A stretch of 17,306 nucleotides of DNA, taken from assembly GCA_937951995.1 (NCBI GenBank), contig CALGAG010000130.1:1-17306 (forward strand), given 5' to 3'. This DNA comes from an uncultured Bacillota bacterium. GTDB taxonomy: Bacteria > Bacillota > Clostridia > Tissierellales > Tissierellaceae. Positions 7,786 through 15,059 of this stretch are shown in pieces. Below the pieces are notes generated by a model. That model ran no database searches. It saw only the letters and a program-made list of their open reading frames with translations, and was not told the DNA's origin. Numbering within the stretch: position 1 is the stretch's first letter; each line of letters starts with the position of its first letter. A program made the translations under genes and the position numbers.

Positions 7786-10167
7786 TTGAATCAAAAAAGC
7801 TTAAAGGTGCTAGAATTTTTTAAGATTAGGGACATGCTTGTGGAACTGGCGGAATCAAGTCCAGGCAAGAGTATTGCAATGGAGCTGATGCCTTCTGTTG
7901 ACTCCAATGAAGTTAAGTATTCCCAAAATGAAACCAGTGAAGCATTGACACTGCTTATGAAAAGGGGGAATCCACCCCTTTTTGGAATAAACGAGGTAAG
8001 TGGTGATGTCAAGAGGGCTGAACTTGGAGGAATGCTACATCCTGGTTCCCTTCTGAAAATAAGTGAAAGCCTTCGGGTTTCAAGAGCATTGAAAAACTAC
8101 ATGAGAGACACGAGAGAAGAAAGCTCTGAGCACTACAGAATCATCGGAGAGATGATTCAAGGGTTGGGTGTTATAAAAAATCTGGAGGACGCCATAAGCA
8201 CTGCAATAATCGGAGAGGATGAAATCTCCGACAATGCAAGCTCAACCCTAAGGAATATCAGAAGACAAATCCGAGTGAAGAATGATGGAATAAGAGACAA
8301 GTTAAACAGTATAATCACTTCATCAACACATAGAAAGTATCTTCAGGATGCCATAGTAACAATGCGTGAGGGAAGGTATGTAATTCCAGTTAAGCAGGAG
8401 AACAGGGGAAGCGTACCAGGGCTTGTGCATGATGTTTCATCAAGTGGAGCAACTGCCTTTGTGGAACCTATGGCTGTTGTTGAGCTTAACAATCAGCTTA
8501 GGGAGCTTGAAGTCAAGGAAAGAGAAGAGATTGAGAGGATCCTTATGGAACTCTCTGGAATGGTTGCAGAGGATGCTGAAGGAATAAGAAGTAATGAAGT
8601 ATTGCTTTCGAGGCTGGATTTTGCATTTGCAAAGGGAAAGCTTGCTTTGGCCATGAATGCAACAAAGCCGGTTTTTAATGAGCACGGATACTTAAATATT
8701 AAGAAGGGAAGGCATCCATTGCTGGGAAAGGAAGTTGTTCCAATTGATGTCTACCTTGGAGATAGTTTTAATACACTTATCATTACGGGTCCAAACACAG
8801 GAGGAAAAACTGTAACCCTAAAGACGGTTGGCCTATTTACACTGATGGGTCAAAGTGGGCTCCATGTACCAGCAGATTTTAATTCGGAACTGGCTATCTT
8901 TAGAAAGATTTTCGCAGACATAGGTGATGAGCAGAGTATTGAGCAGAGTCTTTCCACCTTTTCATCCCATATGACCAACATAGTTGACATTCTGGAAGAG
9001 GTTGACAATACCAGTCTCGTACTTTTTGATGAGCTTGGTGCAGGTACTGACCCAACAGAGGGAGCTGCACTTGCAATGTCCATTCTGGACCATCTCAGGA
9101 CAATGGGTATAAGAACCCTGGCCACTACTCATTACAGTCAATTGAAGGTGTACGCTCTGACCACTGAAAATGTCACAAATGCCTCAGTTGAATTTGACGT
9201 AGAGACATTAAGTCCCACATACAAGCTATTGATTGGAGTACCAGGTAAATCAAATGCATTTGAAATTTCCAAACGACTTGGCCTCCAGGATTATATAATA
9301 GACCGGGCTAGAGACCTTTTGACAAAGGAAAGCATTGAATTTGAGGATGTTCTTCAGGCCATGGACAGAGATCGAAGGATAGCAGAGGAGAACAAGTCCG
9401 AGACAGAGAGGTTAAAGCTTGATATACAAAACCTAAGGGAACAGTTGAGTAAGGAAAAGAACAAGACAGAGGAAATGAGGGAAAAAATCCTTCAAAAGGC
9501 AAAAGAGGAAGCGAGACAAATTGTAAGAAATGCAAAAGACAACGCAGACTTGATTATAGATGAGCTGAGAAGCATTTCCAGTGAAATTGATAAGGACAAG
9601 GGCAGAAGACTTCAGGAAGCACAGGATTTGCTTAGAAAGGAAATCCGGGACAGGGAAGCCCAAGCTAGCACTGGAATAAGGGAAGTAAAAGCTAAAAAGC
9701 CTCCCAAGAACCTAAAGGCAGGAGAAGCAGTGGAAGTCCTTTCTCTAAATCAGCAGGGTACTGTTGTCACACCACCTGATGACAAGGGTAATGTAGAGGT
9801 ACAGATAGGAATAATGAAGGTAAATGTATCTGTTGAAACCCTTCGGAGAATTGAAGGAAAGGACCAGACCAGCTCCATGGAAAGGAGCAAGTCTGTTAAG
9901 TCCAGAAAGACTAAGGCCATAAAGCCTGAGCTGGACATAAGAGGTAGGAATATCGAAGAAGGAACCTTCGAACTGGATAAGTACCTGGACGATGCATTCA
10001 TATCTGGGCTTAAGGAGGTATACATTATCCACGGCAAAGGTACGGGAGCCTTGCGAGAAGGAATCAAGTCCTATCTTAAAGGCCACAGACTTGTTAAATC
10101 ACAGAGATCAGGTAAGTATGGAGAAGGTGGAGACGGAGTTACTGTGGTTGAATTGAAAAACAGTTGA
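7786..10167 (+). CDS. mutS2: MutS2 (RqcU): MutS-like ATPase with C-terminal Smr domain
   Basis: A 793-residue MutS2 with TTG start at 7786 behind GGGGTG (7775-7780); the first residues NQKSLKVLEFFKIRDML are typical of the family's N-terminus. The core and clamp regions (about 1-320) lead to the ABC-type ATPase: Walker A TGPNTGGKT (334-342), the signature region LSTFSSHM (389-396) and Walker B with Asp415-Glu416 in LFDELGAGTDPTEG. A long coiled coil (about 500-640) is followed by a KOW-like segment (about 643-690) and a C-terminal Smr domain with LDIRG (716-720) and HGKGTGALR (749-757). MutS2 lacks mismatch-recognition residues; in B. subtilis it acts on collided ribosomes and feeds ribosome quality control, while in other species it has been linked to suppressing recombination. 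The stop codon lies inside the -35 box of the argS promoter. Confidence 0.97.
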   Translation: MNQKSLKVLEFFKIRDMLVELAESSPGKSIAMELMPSVDSNEVKYSQNETSEALTLLMKRGNPPLFGINEVSGDVKRAELGGMLHPGSLLKISESLRVSRALKNYMRDTREESSEHYRIIGEMIQGLGVIKNLEDAISTAIIGEDEISDNASSTLRNIRRQIRVKNDGIRDKLNSIITSSTHRKYLQDAIVTMREGRYVIPVKQENRGSVPGLVHDVSSSGATAFVEPMAVVELNNQLRELEVKEREEIERILMELSGMVAEDAEGIRSNEVLLSRLDFAFAKGKLALAMNATKPVFNEHGYLNIKKGRHPLLGKEVVPIDVYLGDSFNTLIITGPNTGGKTVTLKTVGLFTLMGQSGLHVPADFNSELAIFRKIFADIGDEQSIEQSLSTFSSHMTNIVDILEEVDNTSLVLFDELGAGTDPTEGAALAMSILDHLRTMGIRTLATTHYSQLKVYALTTENVTNASVEFDVETLSPTYKLLIGVPGKSNAFEISKRLGLQDYIIDRARDLLTKESIEFEDVLQAMDRDRRIAEENKSETERLKLDIQNLREQLSKEKNKTEEMREKILQKAKEEARQIVRNAKDNADLIIDELRSISSEIDKDKGRRLQEAQDLLRKEIRDREAQASTGIREVKAKKPPKNLKAGEAVEVLSLNQQGTVVTPPDDKGNVEVQIGIMKVNVSVETLRRIEGKDQTSSMERSKSVKSRKTKAIKPELDIRGRNIEEGTFELDKYLDDAFISGLKEVYIIHGKGTGALREGIKSYLKGHRLVKSQRSGKYGEGGDGVTVVELKNS

Positions 10168-10178
10168 AATTTCAACTG
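10161..10178. repeat. 18-bp perfect palindrome over the mutS2 stop and argS -35 box
   Basis: CAGTTGAAATTTCAACTG reads the same on both strands. It spans the last mutS2 codons and stop and includes the TTGAAA -35 box of the argS promoter. It could be a protein-binding operator, a small 3'-end hairpin for the mutS2 message, or chance. No T-run follows it, so it is not a standard terminator. The palindrome is certain; a function is not. Confidence 0.6.
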
Positions 10179-10192
10179 AAATCGGTTATATT
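10164..10192 (+). promoter_or_regulatory. Sigma-A promoter of the argS T-box transcript
   Basis: TTGAAA (10164-10169) is followed by a 17-base spacer and TATATT (10187-10192). Transcription should start near 10199, just upstream of the T-box Stem I that begins about 10207. The -35 box overlaps the mutS2 stop codon. Spacing and placement fit a dedicated promoter for the riboswitch-controlled argS gene. Confidence 0.75.
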
Positions 10193-10206
10193 TATTGATA
10201 TGATAA

Positions 10207-10413
10207 AACCTTTGATAAGAAGAGTAGGGGATAAGCTGTCCAAAGCGAGCTGGAATTAGGTGCAAGCCAGCGACAACAAATCCGTTGAAAAGAGTCTTGG
10301 AGGTTACTTAGGTACGTTAATCGCGTTAAGATTTCGAGTGGGCTTAGGCCAATAAGAGTGGTAACACGGGGTGACTCTCGTCTCTTGATCAGGGGATGGG
10401 AGTTCCTTTTTTT
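10207..10413 (+). ncRNA. T-box riboswitch (Arg, specifier AGA) controlling argS
   Basis: The leader senses uncharged tRNA-Arg and allows argS transcription only when it binds. Stem I base pairs 10207-10215 (AACCTTTGA) with 10297-10305 (TTGGAGGTT). The AGTA box is at 10223-10226, and the matching 3' side reads GAAA (10287-10290) followed directly by AGA (10291-10293) and a purine. This layout equals the B. subtilis glyQS leader, where GAAA precedes the GGC specifier, so AGA (Arg) is read as the specifier. The distal hairpin is GCTGG/CCAGC (10249-10253/10267-10271) with an AGGTGCAAG loop. A Stem III-like hairpin lies at 10307-10330. The antiterminator pairs AAGAG (10354-10358) with CTCTT (10382-10386) and ACGGG (10366-10370) with CTCGT (10377-10381), leaving the seven-base bulge TGGTAAC (10359-10365), which is UGGNACC with one change. 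The competing terminator is listed separately. Confidence 0.93.
10373..10413 (+). terminator. T-box intrinsic terminator in the argS leader
   Basis: A 14-bp stem pairs 10373-10386 with 10391-10404 (several G-U pairs) around a GATC loop, followed by CC and seven T residues (10407-10413). It shares 10377-10386 with the antiterminator, so the two structures exclude each other, which is the switch mechanism of transcriptional T-boxes. Confidence 0.9.
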
Positions 10414-10452
10414 GTATAAATAAGTTAATTACAATCTAGGGAGGGAAAAACA

Positions 10453-12153
10453 TTGATAAATTTTAAGGATAAGGTAATAGAACTGCTGGATGAAAAGATA
10501 AGCAGCTTAACAGCTGGAGAAATTGAAGGTCTAATTGAGGTGCCACCTTCATATGACATGGGAGATTACGCTTTTCCAACCTTTAGGCTGGCTAAGGAGT
10601 ACAGGAAGGCTCCCAATGCAATAGCAGAGGAAATAGCTTCCAGCATGGAAGGGAATGAATTTTTCGGGAAGGTCCAAAACCAGGGTCCCTATGTAAACTT
10701 CTTCATTGCCAGGGAAAAGCTGGCGGAGGATGTTATATCAGAGGTTATGGATAAAAAGGAAATGTATGGTTCTTCTGATATGGGAGAAGGCAAGAAGGTA
10801 ATTGTTGAGTTCTCATCACCAAATATTGCCAAACCATTCCACATAGGCCACATAAGGACTACCGTAATTGGAAACTCATTGGCTAAAATCTATAAATTTC
10901 TTGGATTTGACACAGTGACCATAAACCATCTTGGAGACTATGGAACACAATTTGGAATGCTTATATCTGCCTATAAAAAATGGGGCGATCGTCAGGTCAT
11001 TGAATCTAACCCAATTTCTGAACTCTTAAAGCTATATGTAAGATTCAACCAGGAAGCTGAAGATAAGCCGGAACTTCAAGATGAGGCTAGGTATTGGTTC
11101 AAGGAGCTTGAGCACAAGAATGCTGAAGCCATGGAACTATGGCAGTGGATAAGGGATATCAGTCTTAAGGAATTCAACAGGGTTTACGATATGTTGAACA
11201 TCAAATTCGATTCATATGCGGGTGAGAGCTTCTACTCAGACAAGATGCCTGAGGTTCTTGAAGAGATGAAGGAAAAGGGGATTATGAAGGAATCCGAAGG
11301 GGCATTGATTGTAGACCTTGAAGAATATGGGATGCCACCGGCACTGATCATGAAAAAGGACGGCTCAACCCTGTATACAACAAGGGACATAGCTGCAGCC
11401 TTGTACAGAAAGAAGCACTATGATTTCCACAAGAATCTTTATGTTGTAGCATCACAGCAGAATCTCCACTTCAAGGCCTGGATAAAGATAGTTGAACTGA
11501 TGGGGTATGAGTGGGCCAAGGATTGTATTCATATACCCTTTGGCATGGTAAGCTTGGAGGAAGGAACCCTATCCACAAGAAAGGGTCGGGTAGTTTTCCT
11601 TGAGGACGTCTTGAACAAGGCAATTGAGAGCACTAGAAGTATTATCGATGAAAGGAATCCTAATCTTGAAAACAAGGATCTTGTGGCAAAGCAGATAGGA
11701 ATAGGTGCAATTCTATTCCAAGAGCTGTTTAACCAGAGAATAAAGGACTACACTTTCAATTGGGATAGGACTCTGAGTTTTGAAGGTGAAACAGGTCCTT
11801 ATGTACAGTACACTCATGCCAGGACTAACTCCCTATTGGAAAAGGGAGGCTTTAATCCAGAGGATCAAATCAGCTTCAATTTGCTGACTGGTGAGGATGA
11901 AATAAACATTATAAGAATGCTGTATGATTTTCCAGGCATTGTAGTAGACGCCATGGATAAGAACGAGCCATTCTACATCACTAGACAGATCGTTGAAATT
12001 GCAAAGGCTTTCAATAAATTCTATAATAGCACTCAGATTATCACTGGGGATGAGGAGGCGAAAAAAGCAAGACTTGCACTTGTCTACTCAACCAAGACAG
12101 TAATAAAGACTGGTCTTGGCCTATTGGGAATCGAAGCACCAAACAAAATGTAG
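10453..12153 (+). CDS. argS: Arginyl-tRNA synthetase
   Basis: A 566-residue class I synthetase that attaches arginine to tRNA-Arg in the cytoplasm. The start is TTG at 10453, seven bases after AGGGAGGG (10438-10445). The N-terminal Arg_N domain (about 1-88) contains PPSYDMGDYAFPTFRLAK. The catalytic domain holds SSPNIAKPFHIGHIRTT with the HIGH motif at 130-133, and the family's degenerate KMSKS loop LSTRKGR at 373-379. The C-terminal DALR-type anticodon-binding helices run from about 440 to the end, which finishes LGLLGIEAPNKM, close to the family's canonical -M end. Length is typical. Expression is controlled by the T-box leader directly upstream, and a strong hairpin follows the stop codon. 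Confidence 0.98.
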   Translation: MINFKDKVIELLDEKISSLTAGEIEGLIEVPPSYDMGDYAFPTFRLAKEYRKAPNAIAEEIASSMEGNEFFGKVQNQGPYVNFFIAREKLAEDVISEVMDKKEMYGSSDMGEGKKVIVEFSSPNIAKPFHIGHIRTTVIGNSLAKIYKFLGFDTVTINHLGDYGTQFGMLISAYKKWGDRQVIESNPISELLKLYVRFNQEAEDKPELQDEARYWFKELEHKNAEAMELWQWIRDISLKEFNRVYDMLNIKFDSYAGESFYSDKMPEVLEEMKEKGIMKESEGALIVDLEEYGMPPALIMKKDGSTLYTTRDIAAALYRKKHYDFHKNLYVVASQQNLHFKAWIKIVELMGYEWAKDCIHIPFGMVSLEEGTLSTRKGRVVFLEDVLNKAIESTRSIIDERNPNLENKDLVAKQIGIGAILFQELFNQRIKDYTFNWDRTLSFEGETGPYVQYTHARTNSLLEKGGFNPEDQISFNLLTGEDEINIIRMLYDFPGIVVDAMDKNEPFYITRQIVEIAKAFNKFYNSTQIITGDEEAKKARLALVYSTKTVIKTGLGLLGIEAPNKM

Positions 12154-12176
12154 TTTAACCTAAAAATCAATTTAAA

Positions 12177-12208
12177 AAGAGACCTTATCTAAAATGATAG
12201 GGTCTCTT
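12177..12208. terminator. Bidirectional intrinsic terminator between argS and the convergent small gene
   Basis: A 13-bp stem (12177-12189 with 12196-12208, one T-G pair) encloses a six-base TAAAAT loop. On the minus strand it is followed by a T-rich tail (complement of 12171-12176, plus the T's in the stem end); on the plus strand the tail is weaker (CCTTT). It stands 23 bases after the argS stop and also encodes the last codons of the convergent gene. Confidence 0.85.
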
Positions 12209-12404
12209 CCTTTAGGTAATCTAGGAATTGGTCTTGGGTCAGTTCTGCAAGGGAGGATAATTCCAAAAGTATGTTTTCCCTAAGAGCTAGAAAATCATCT
12301 ATGTTTGTAGCCTTGCCAGTATACTCAAGAGCCTCTATTATCAGCAACATATCGTCCTTAGACATTTCCTGGATACTAATCTTGTCAAAATCAAAATGCT
12401 TCAT
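12189..12404 (-). CDS. Small acidic protein of unknown function
   Basis: This 71-residue product is not recognised. It reads right to left, convergent with argS and divergent from the radical SAM gene. The start at 12404 is chosen because its minus-strand upstream sequence GAAAGGGGA then CATAAG then ATG gives a good ribosome site; a longer in-frame start at 12464 lacks one. The protein is strongly acidic, with about 16 Asp/Glu against 6 Lys/Arg. It appears helical, beginning MKHFDFDKISIQEM and ending DYLKEETLSF, with no cysteines, signal peptide or membrane segment. Its last codons (for ETLSF and stop) form the loop side and one arm of the shared terminator. The good start signal and terminator support a real gene, but no homologue is known to me. 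Confidence 0.6.
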   Translation of the reverse strand: MKHFDFDKISIQEMSKDDMLLIIEALEYTGKATNIDDFLALRENILLELSSLAELTQDQFLDYLKEETLSF

Positions 12405-12547
12405 CTTATGTCCCCTTTCATTTGTTCTACTATACATTCTAGTACTTTTCAGACCATTATTCAATAGAATTAATCCTAATTATTATTGGCCTTGTCTTGT
12501 GTTTTAAGGTAAAATAGTAATGGTGGTTTATAGAAAGGAAGATATCA
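12405..12547. promoter_or_regulatory. Divergent intergenic region; candidate promoter of the radical SAM operon
   Basis: This AT-rich stretch separates two divergent genes. Facing right, TTGGCC (12486-12491), an 18-base spacer and TAAAAT (12510-12515) form a plausible sigma-A promoter about 32 bases before the start codon of the next gene, with AAAGGA (12534-12539) as ribosome site. Facing left, only a weak candidate (-10-like TATAGT on the complement of about 12430-12435) is seen. No RNA structure was recognised. Confidence 0.5.
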
Positions 12548-14302
12548 ATGTCAGTTATACTAACAACACTCAATTCTAAGTTCATTCACTCAAACCTTGC
12601 TATACGGTACCTGAAGGAGTATGCAAAGGACCTTGAAGATATTAGAATTGAGGAATTTACAATTAATCAAAATCTAGGTGAGATCGCGGCCAAAATCTAT
12701 GGATTGAAGCCAGACCTTGTTGCTTTTTCAACCTATATATGGAACATAGACCAAACCTTGGAAGTGTGTGAAAGGCTAAAGCTTGTTAGTCCAGACACTA
12801 AGATACTTCTAGGTGGGCCAGAGGTATCCTTCCAAATGAAGGACCTTATGTTAAGAAATGCCTTTATTGATTATATTGTTTATGGCGAAGGTGAAGAAAC
12901 CTTTAGAGACCTTTTATTAAAAAAAGAACCATTTGGAATAGAGGGACTAGTCTATAGGCATGGGGGAGAAGTAATCGTAAATCCACCAAGGCCACTGATT
13001 GGAGATATAGATAGGATTCCATCTCCCTACCATTCCATTGGGGACGAATACAGGAATAAAATTGTTTACTACGAAAGCTCAAGAGGTTGCCCCTTCAATT
13101 GTGCATTCTGCCTTTCCTCGACAATCAAGGGTGTCAGGTATATGAGTATTGACAGGGTCAAAAAAGACTTGGACAACCTAATTGATGCGGGTGTAAAGCA
13201 GGTTAAGTTTGTTGATAGGACATTTAACGCAAACAAGGAGTTTTCCAAGGAGGTAATGAAACACATTATTGCAAGGGATCCAGGTGGGATTAACTTTCAC
13301 CTTGAGGTAACAGCCCATCTTATTGATCAGGAACAGTTGGAGTTTTTTGAAAACATTAGGGAGGGCTTGTTCCAATTTGAGATAGGTGTTCAGTCAACCC
13401 ATCCAAAGACAATAGAAGCCATTGGGAGAAATACTGATTTTGAAAGACTGTCACAAGTAAGCAAGGCAATCAAGAGCAACAAAAACATTCATCAGCATCT
13501 TGACCTGATAGCAGGCCTTCCCCATGAGGACTACAAAAGGTTTGGAGAATCCTTTGACCACATTTACTCATTAAGGCCAGAGAAAATACAGCTGGGTTTC
13601 CTAAAGCTCTTAAAGGGGTCAGAACTTAGGAACAAGCAGGAGGAATATGGTTACAAGATAATTGATAGGGCTCCTTATGAAATCATGGGGTCCAATTGGC
13701 TTAGCTATGATGATGTAATATCCTTGAAGGGTATAGAAGACCTGGTGGAAAAATACTACAATGAAGAATTCTTCAGACATAGCCTTGAATACATGCTAAG
13801 CAACCATTTTGAAAGCCCCTTCAAATTTTACGAGAACTTTATGCAATACTGGAAAGCAAAGGGTTACTACGAGTATTCCCATGGAAGAGAAAAGCTCTAT
13901 TGGATACTGCTTGAGTATTACAAAGAGAAATCATTTGAAGGTCCTGATTTGTTTTTAGAACTGCTGACCCTGGACTTCCTTGAGAATAACGGTGGCAAAC
14001 CAGTTCCCAACTTTCTCAGCCAAGGAGACAAGCTAGGTTCAATTGATTATCATGGCATTCTCAAGACTGAGGAGTTGCTTGAAAAATTCATGCCAGAATA
14101 TAAAGACCTTCCAACAAAAAAACTATTAAAGAAAGTGAAAGTACATTATTTCAATTACAACATCAGTGAAATTGTAGAGGATGGGTATAGAAATGATGGG
14201 GATATGAAAGGGACATTGATTCTATTCAAATACAGGGATGGTACAATTGAAAGATGTAGGACTTACGATATTACAAGCTATGTGGAGGAATTTAGCCAAT
14301 GA
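12548..14302 (+). CDS. Cobalamin-binding-type radical SAM protein with DUF4080 C-terminal region
   Basis: A 584-residue three-part enzyme. Residues 1-130 are a B12-binding-type fold beginning SVILTTLNSKFIHSNLAIRYLK, with GGPE at 89-92 and the YGEGEETFRDLL turn at 112-123; the DxHxxG cobalamin-ligand motif of methionine synthase is absent, as in BchE-type proteins. The radical SAM domain (about 165-390) has the cluster motif C181-x3-C185-x2-C188 (CPFNCAFC), followed by GVKQVKFVDRTFN and FEIGVQSTHPKTIEAIGRN. The C-terminal 190 residues look like the DUF4080 region found in this subfamily. Proteins of this class generate a 5'-deoxyadenosyl radical, often for methylation or rearrangement, but the DUF4080 subfamily has no substrate that I know of. 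It starts an apparent operon; its stop overlaps the next start by four bases (ATGA), implying coupled translation. Confidence 0.88.
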   Translation: MSVILTTLNSKFIHSNLAIRYLKEYAKDLEDIRIEEFTINQNLGEIAAKIYGLKPDLVAFSTYIWNIDQTLEVCERLKLVSPDTKILLGGPEVSFQMKDLMLRNAFIDYIVYGEGEETFRDLLLKKEPFGIEGLVYRHGGEVIVNPPRPLIGDIDRIPSPYHSIGDEYRNKIVYYESSRGCPFNCAFCLSSTIKGVRYMSIDRVKKDLDNLIDAGVKQVKFVDRTFNANKEFSKEVMKHIIARDPGGINFHLEVTAHLIDQEQLEFFENIREGLFQFEIGVQSTHPKTIEAIGRNTDFERLSQVSKAIKSNKNIHQHLDLIAGLPHEDYKRFGESFDHIYSLRPEKIQLGFLKLLKGSELRNKQEEYGYKIIDRAPYEIMGSNWLSYDDVISLKGIEDLVEKYYNEEFFRHSLEYMLSNHFESPFKFYENFMQYWKAKGYYEYSHGREKLYWILLEYYKEKSFEGPDLFLELLTLDFLENNGGKPVPNFLSQGDKLGSIDYHGILKTEELLEKFMPEYKDLPTKKLLKKVKVHYFNYNISEIVEDGYRNDGDMKGTLILFKYRDGTIERCRTYDITSYVEEFSQ

Positions 14303-15048
14303 AAATATTAAATGACATAATCCTTGTTAACAAGGAAATTATACAAAAATCAAGAAGTACAATCACTAGAAACCCTGAAATTCTTCTAATGGGAATAGTA
14401 TACTCCATCCTGAGTCTGTTGGCAGGGATACTTATTTTCAATTTGCTGGCAGGATTGGGAATTCTACTGGGTATAATCTATGCCTTGGTTGAAAGTGCAA
14501 TTGTTTCAAGTTATTTATTTGTACTGCACAATGTTGTAGTCTATAACAGATTCAGGTGGCAGGATATAAAGAACGGATTTACCTACTACATCAGGAAGGT
14601 GTATGGTGTACTGTTCATATTCTACCTAGTAAACCTAATAATAGGTTTTATGTCCAACATACTGGGATCTGCAATAATTGCAATCCTATTTATCCTTGGA
14701 CTAGGTGCTTTTGTAGTATTGAATCCATTGCCGGAGGCTTTGTACGTAAAAGACAGAGATTCCCTTCAAACTATTCTCTACTGTGTTGATTTCATGAAGG
14801 AAAACTGGATAAATTGGCTGGTGCCAAACTTCATTCTAATACTAATCCTGTATCTGATCACTGGTGGAGTGTTTAGCGGTGGGCTGAATCCATTTAGAGG
14901 TTTGTCATTTAGCACCTCAATTTCGTCCATTGTCATGTATATCATTGGAAGTGCAATTCTTTCAGTAGCTATGGTATATAGGGGACACCTGTTTAAGCTC
15001 CTGAGTACATCGACTTTAAGAAAAAGAATGTTTATGAGGAAACTATAA
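14299..15048 (+). CDS. Six-helix integral membrane protein, unknown function
   Basis: A 249-residue hydrophobic protein whose ATG overlaps the radical SAM stop codon. About six membrane helices are visible: roughly 28-50, 52-80, 102-118, 121-142, 171-190 and 208-227. The N-terminus before the first helix is short and basic (KSRSTITRN), and the C-terminus is very basic (LRKRMFMRKL), both suggesting cytoplasmic ends. The loop after helix 2 has a conserved-looking YNRFRWQDIKNGFTYYIRK segment. No transporter signature, catalytic motif or lipid-binding motif was recognised. The overlap with the radical SAM gene and the 11-base gap to the TPR gene suggest that the three products work together, but this is inference from position only. 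Confidence 0.8.
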   Translation: MKILNDIILVNKEIIQKSRSTITRNPEILLMGIVYSILSLLAGILIFNLLAGLGILLGIIYALVESAIVSSYLFVLHNVVVYNRFRWQDIKNGFTYYIRKVYGVLFIFYLVNLIIGFMSNILGSAIIAILFILGLGAFVVLNPLPEALYVKDRDSLQTILYCVDFMKENWINWLVPNFILILILYLITGGVFSGGLNPFRGLSFSTSISSIVMYIIGSAILSVAMVYRGHLFKLLSTSTLRKRMFMRKL

Positions 15049-15059
15049 GGAGGAATTCT

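Noticed and set aside
9750..10086. Overlapping minus-strand open frames opposite the mutS2 C-terminus
   Set aside because: The plus strand here encodes the KOW-like and Smr domains with intact motifs; the antisense translations resemble no protein family.
10271..10273. CGA triplet in the T-box leader as an alternative Arg specifier
   Set aside because: It lies at the closing base of the distal Stem I hairpin, above the specifier loop; the AGA after GAAA fits the known layout much better.
12271..12507. Plus-strand 78-residue open frame between argS and the radical SAM gene
   Set aside because: No ribosome site, and it is antisense to the small acidic gene, which has better start and stop signals.
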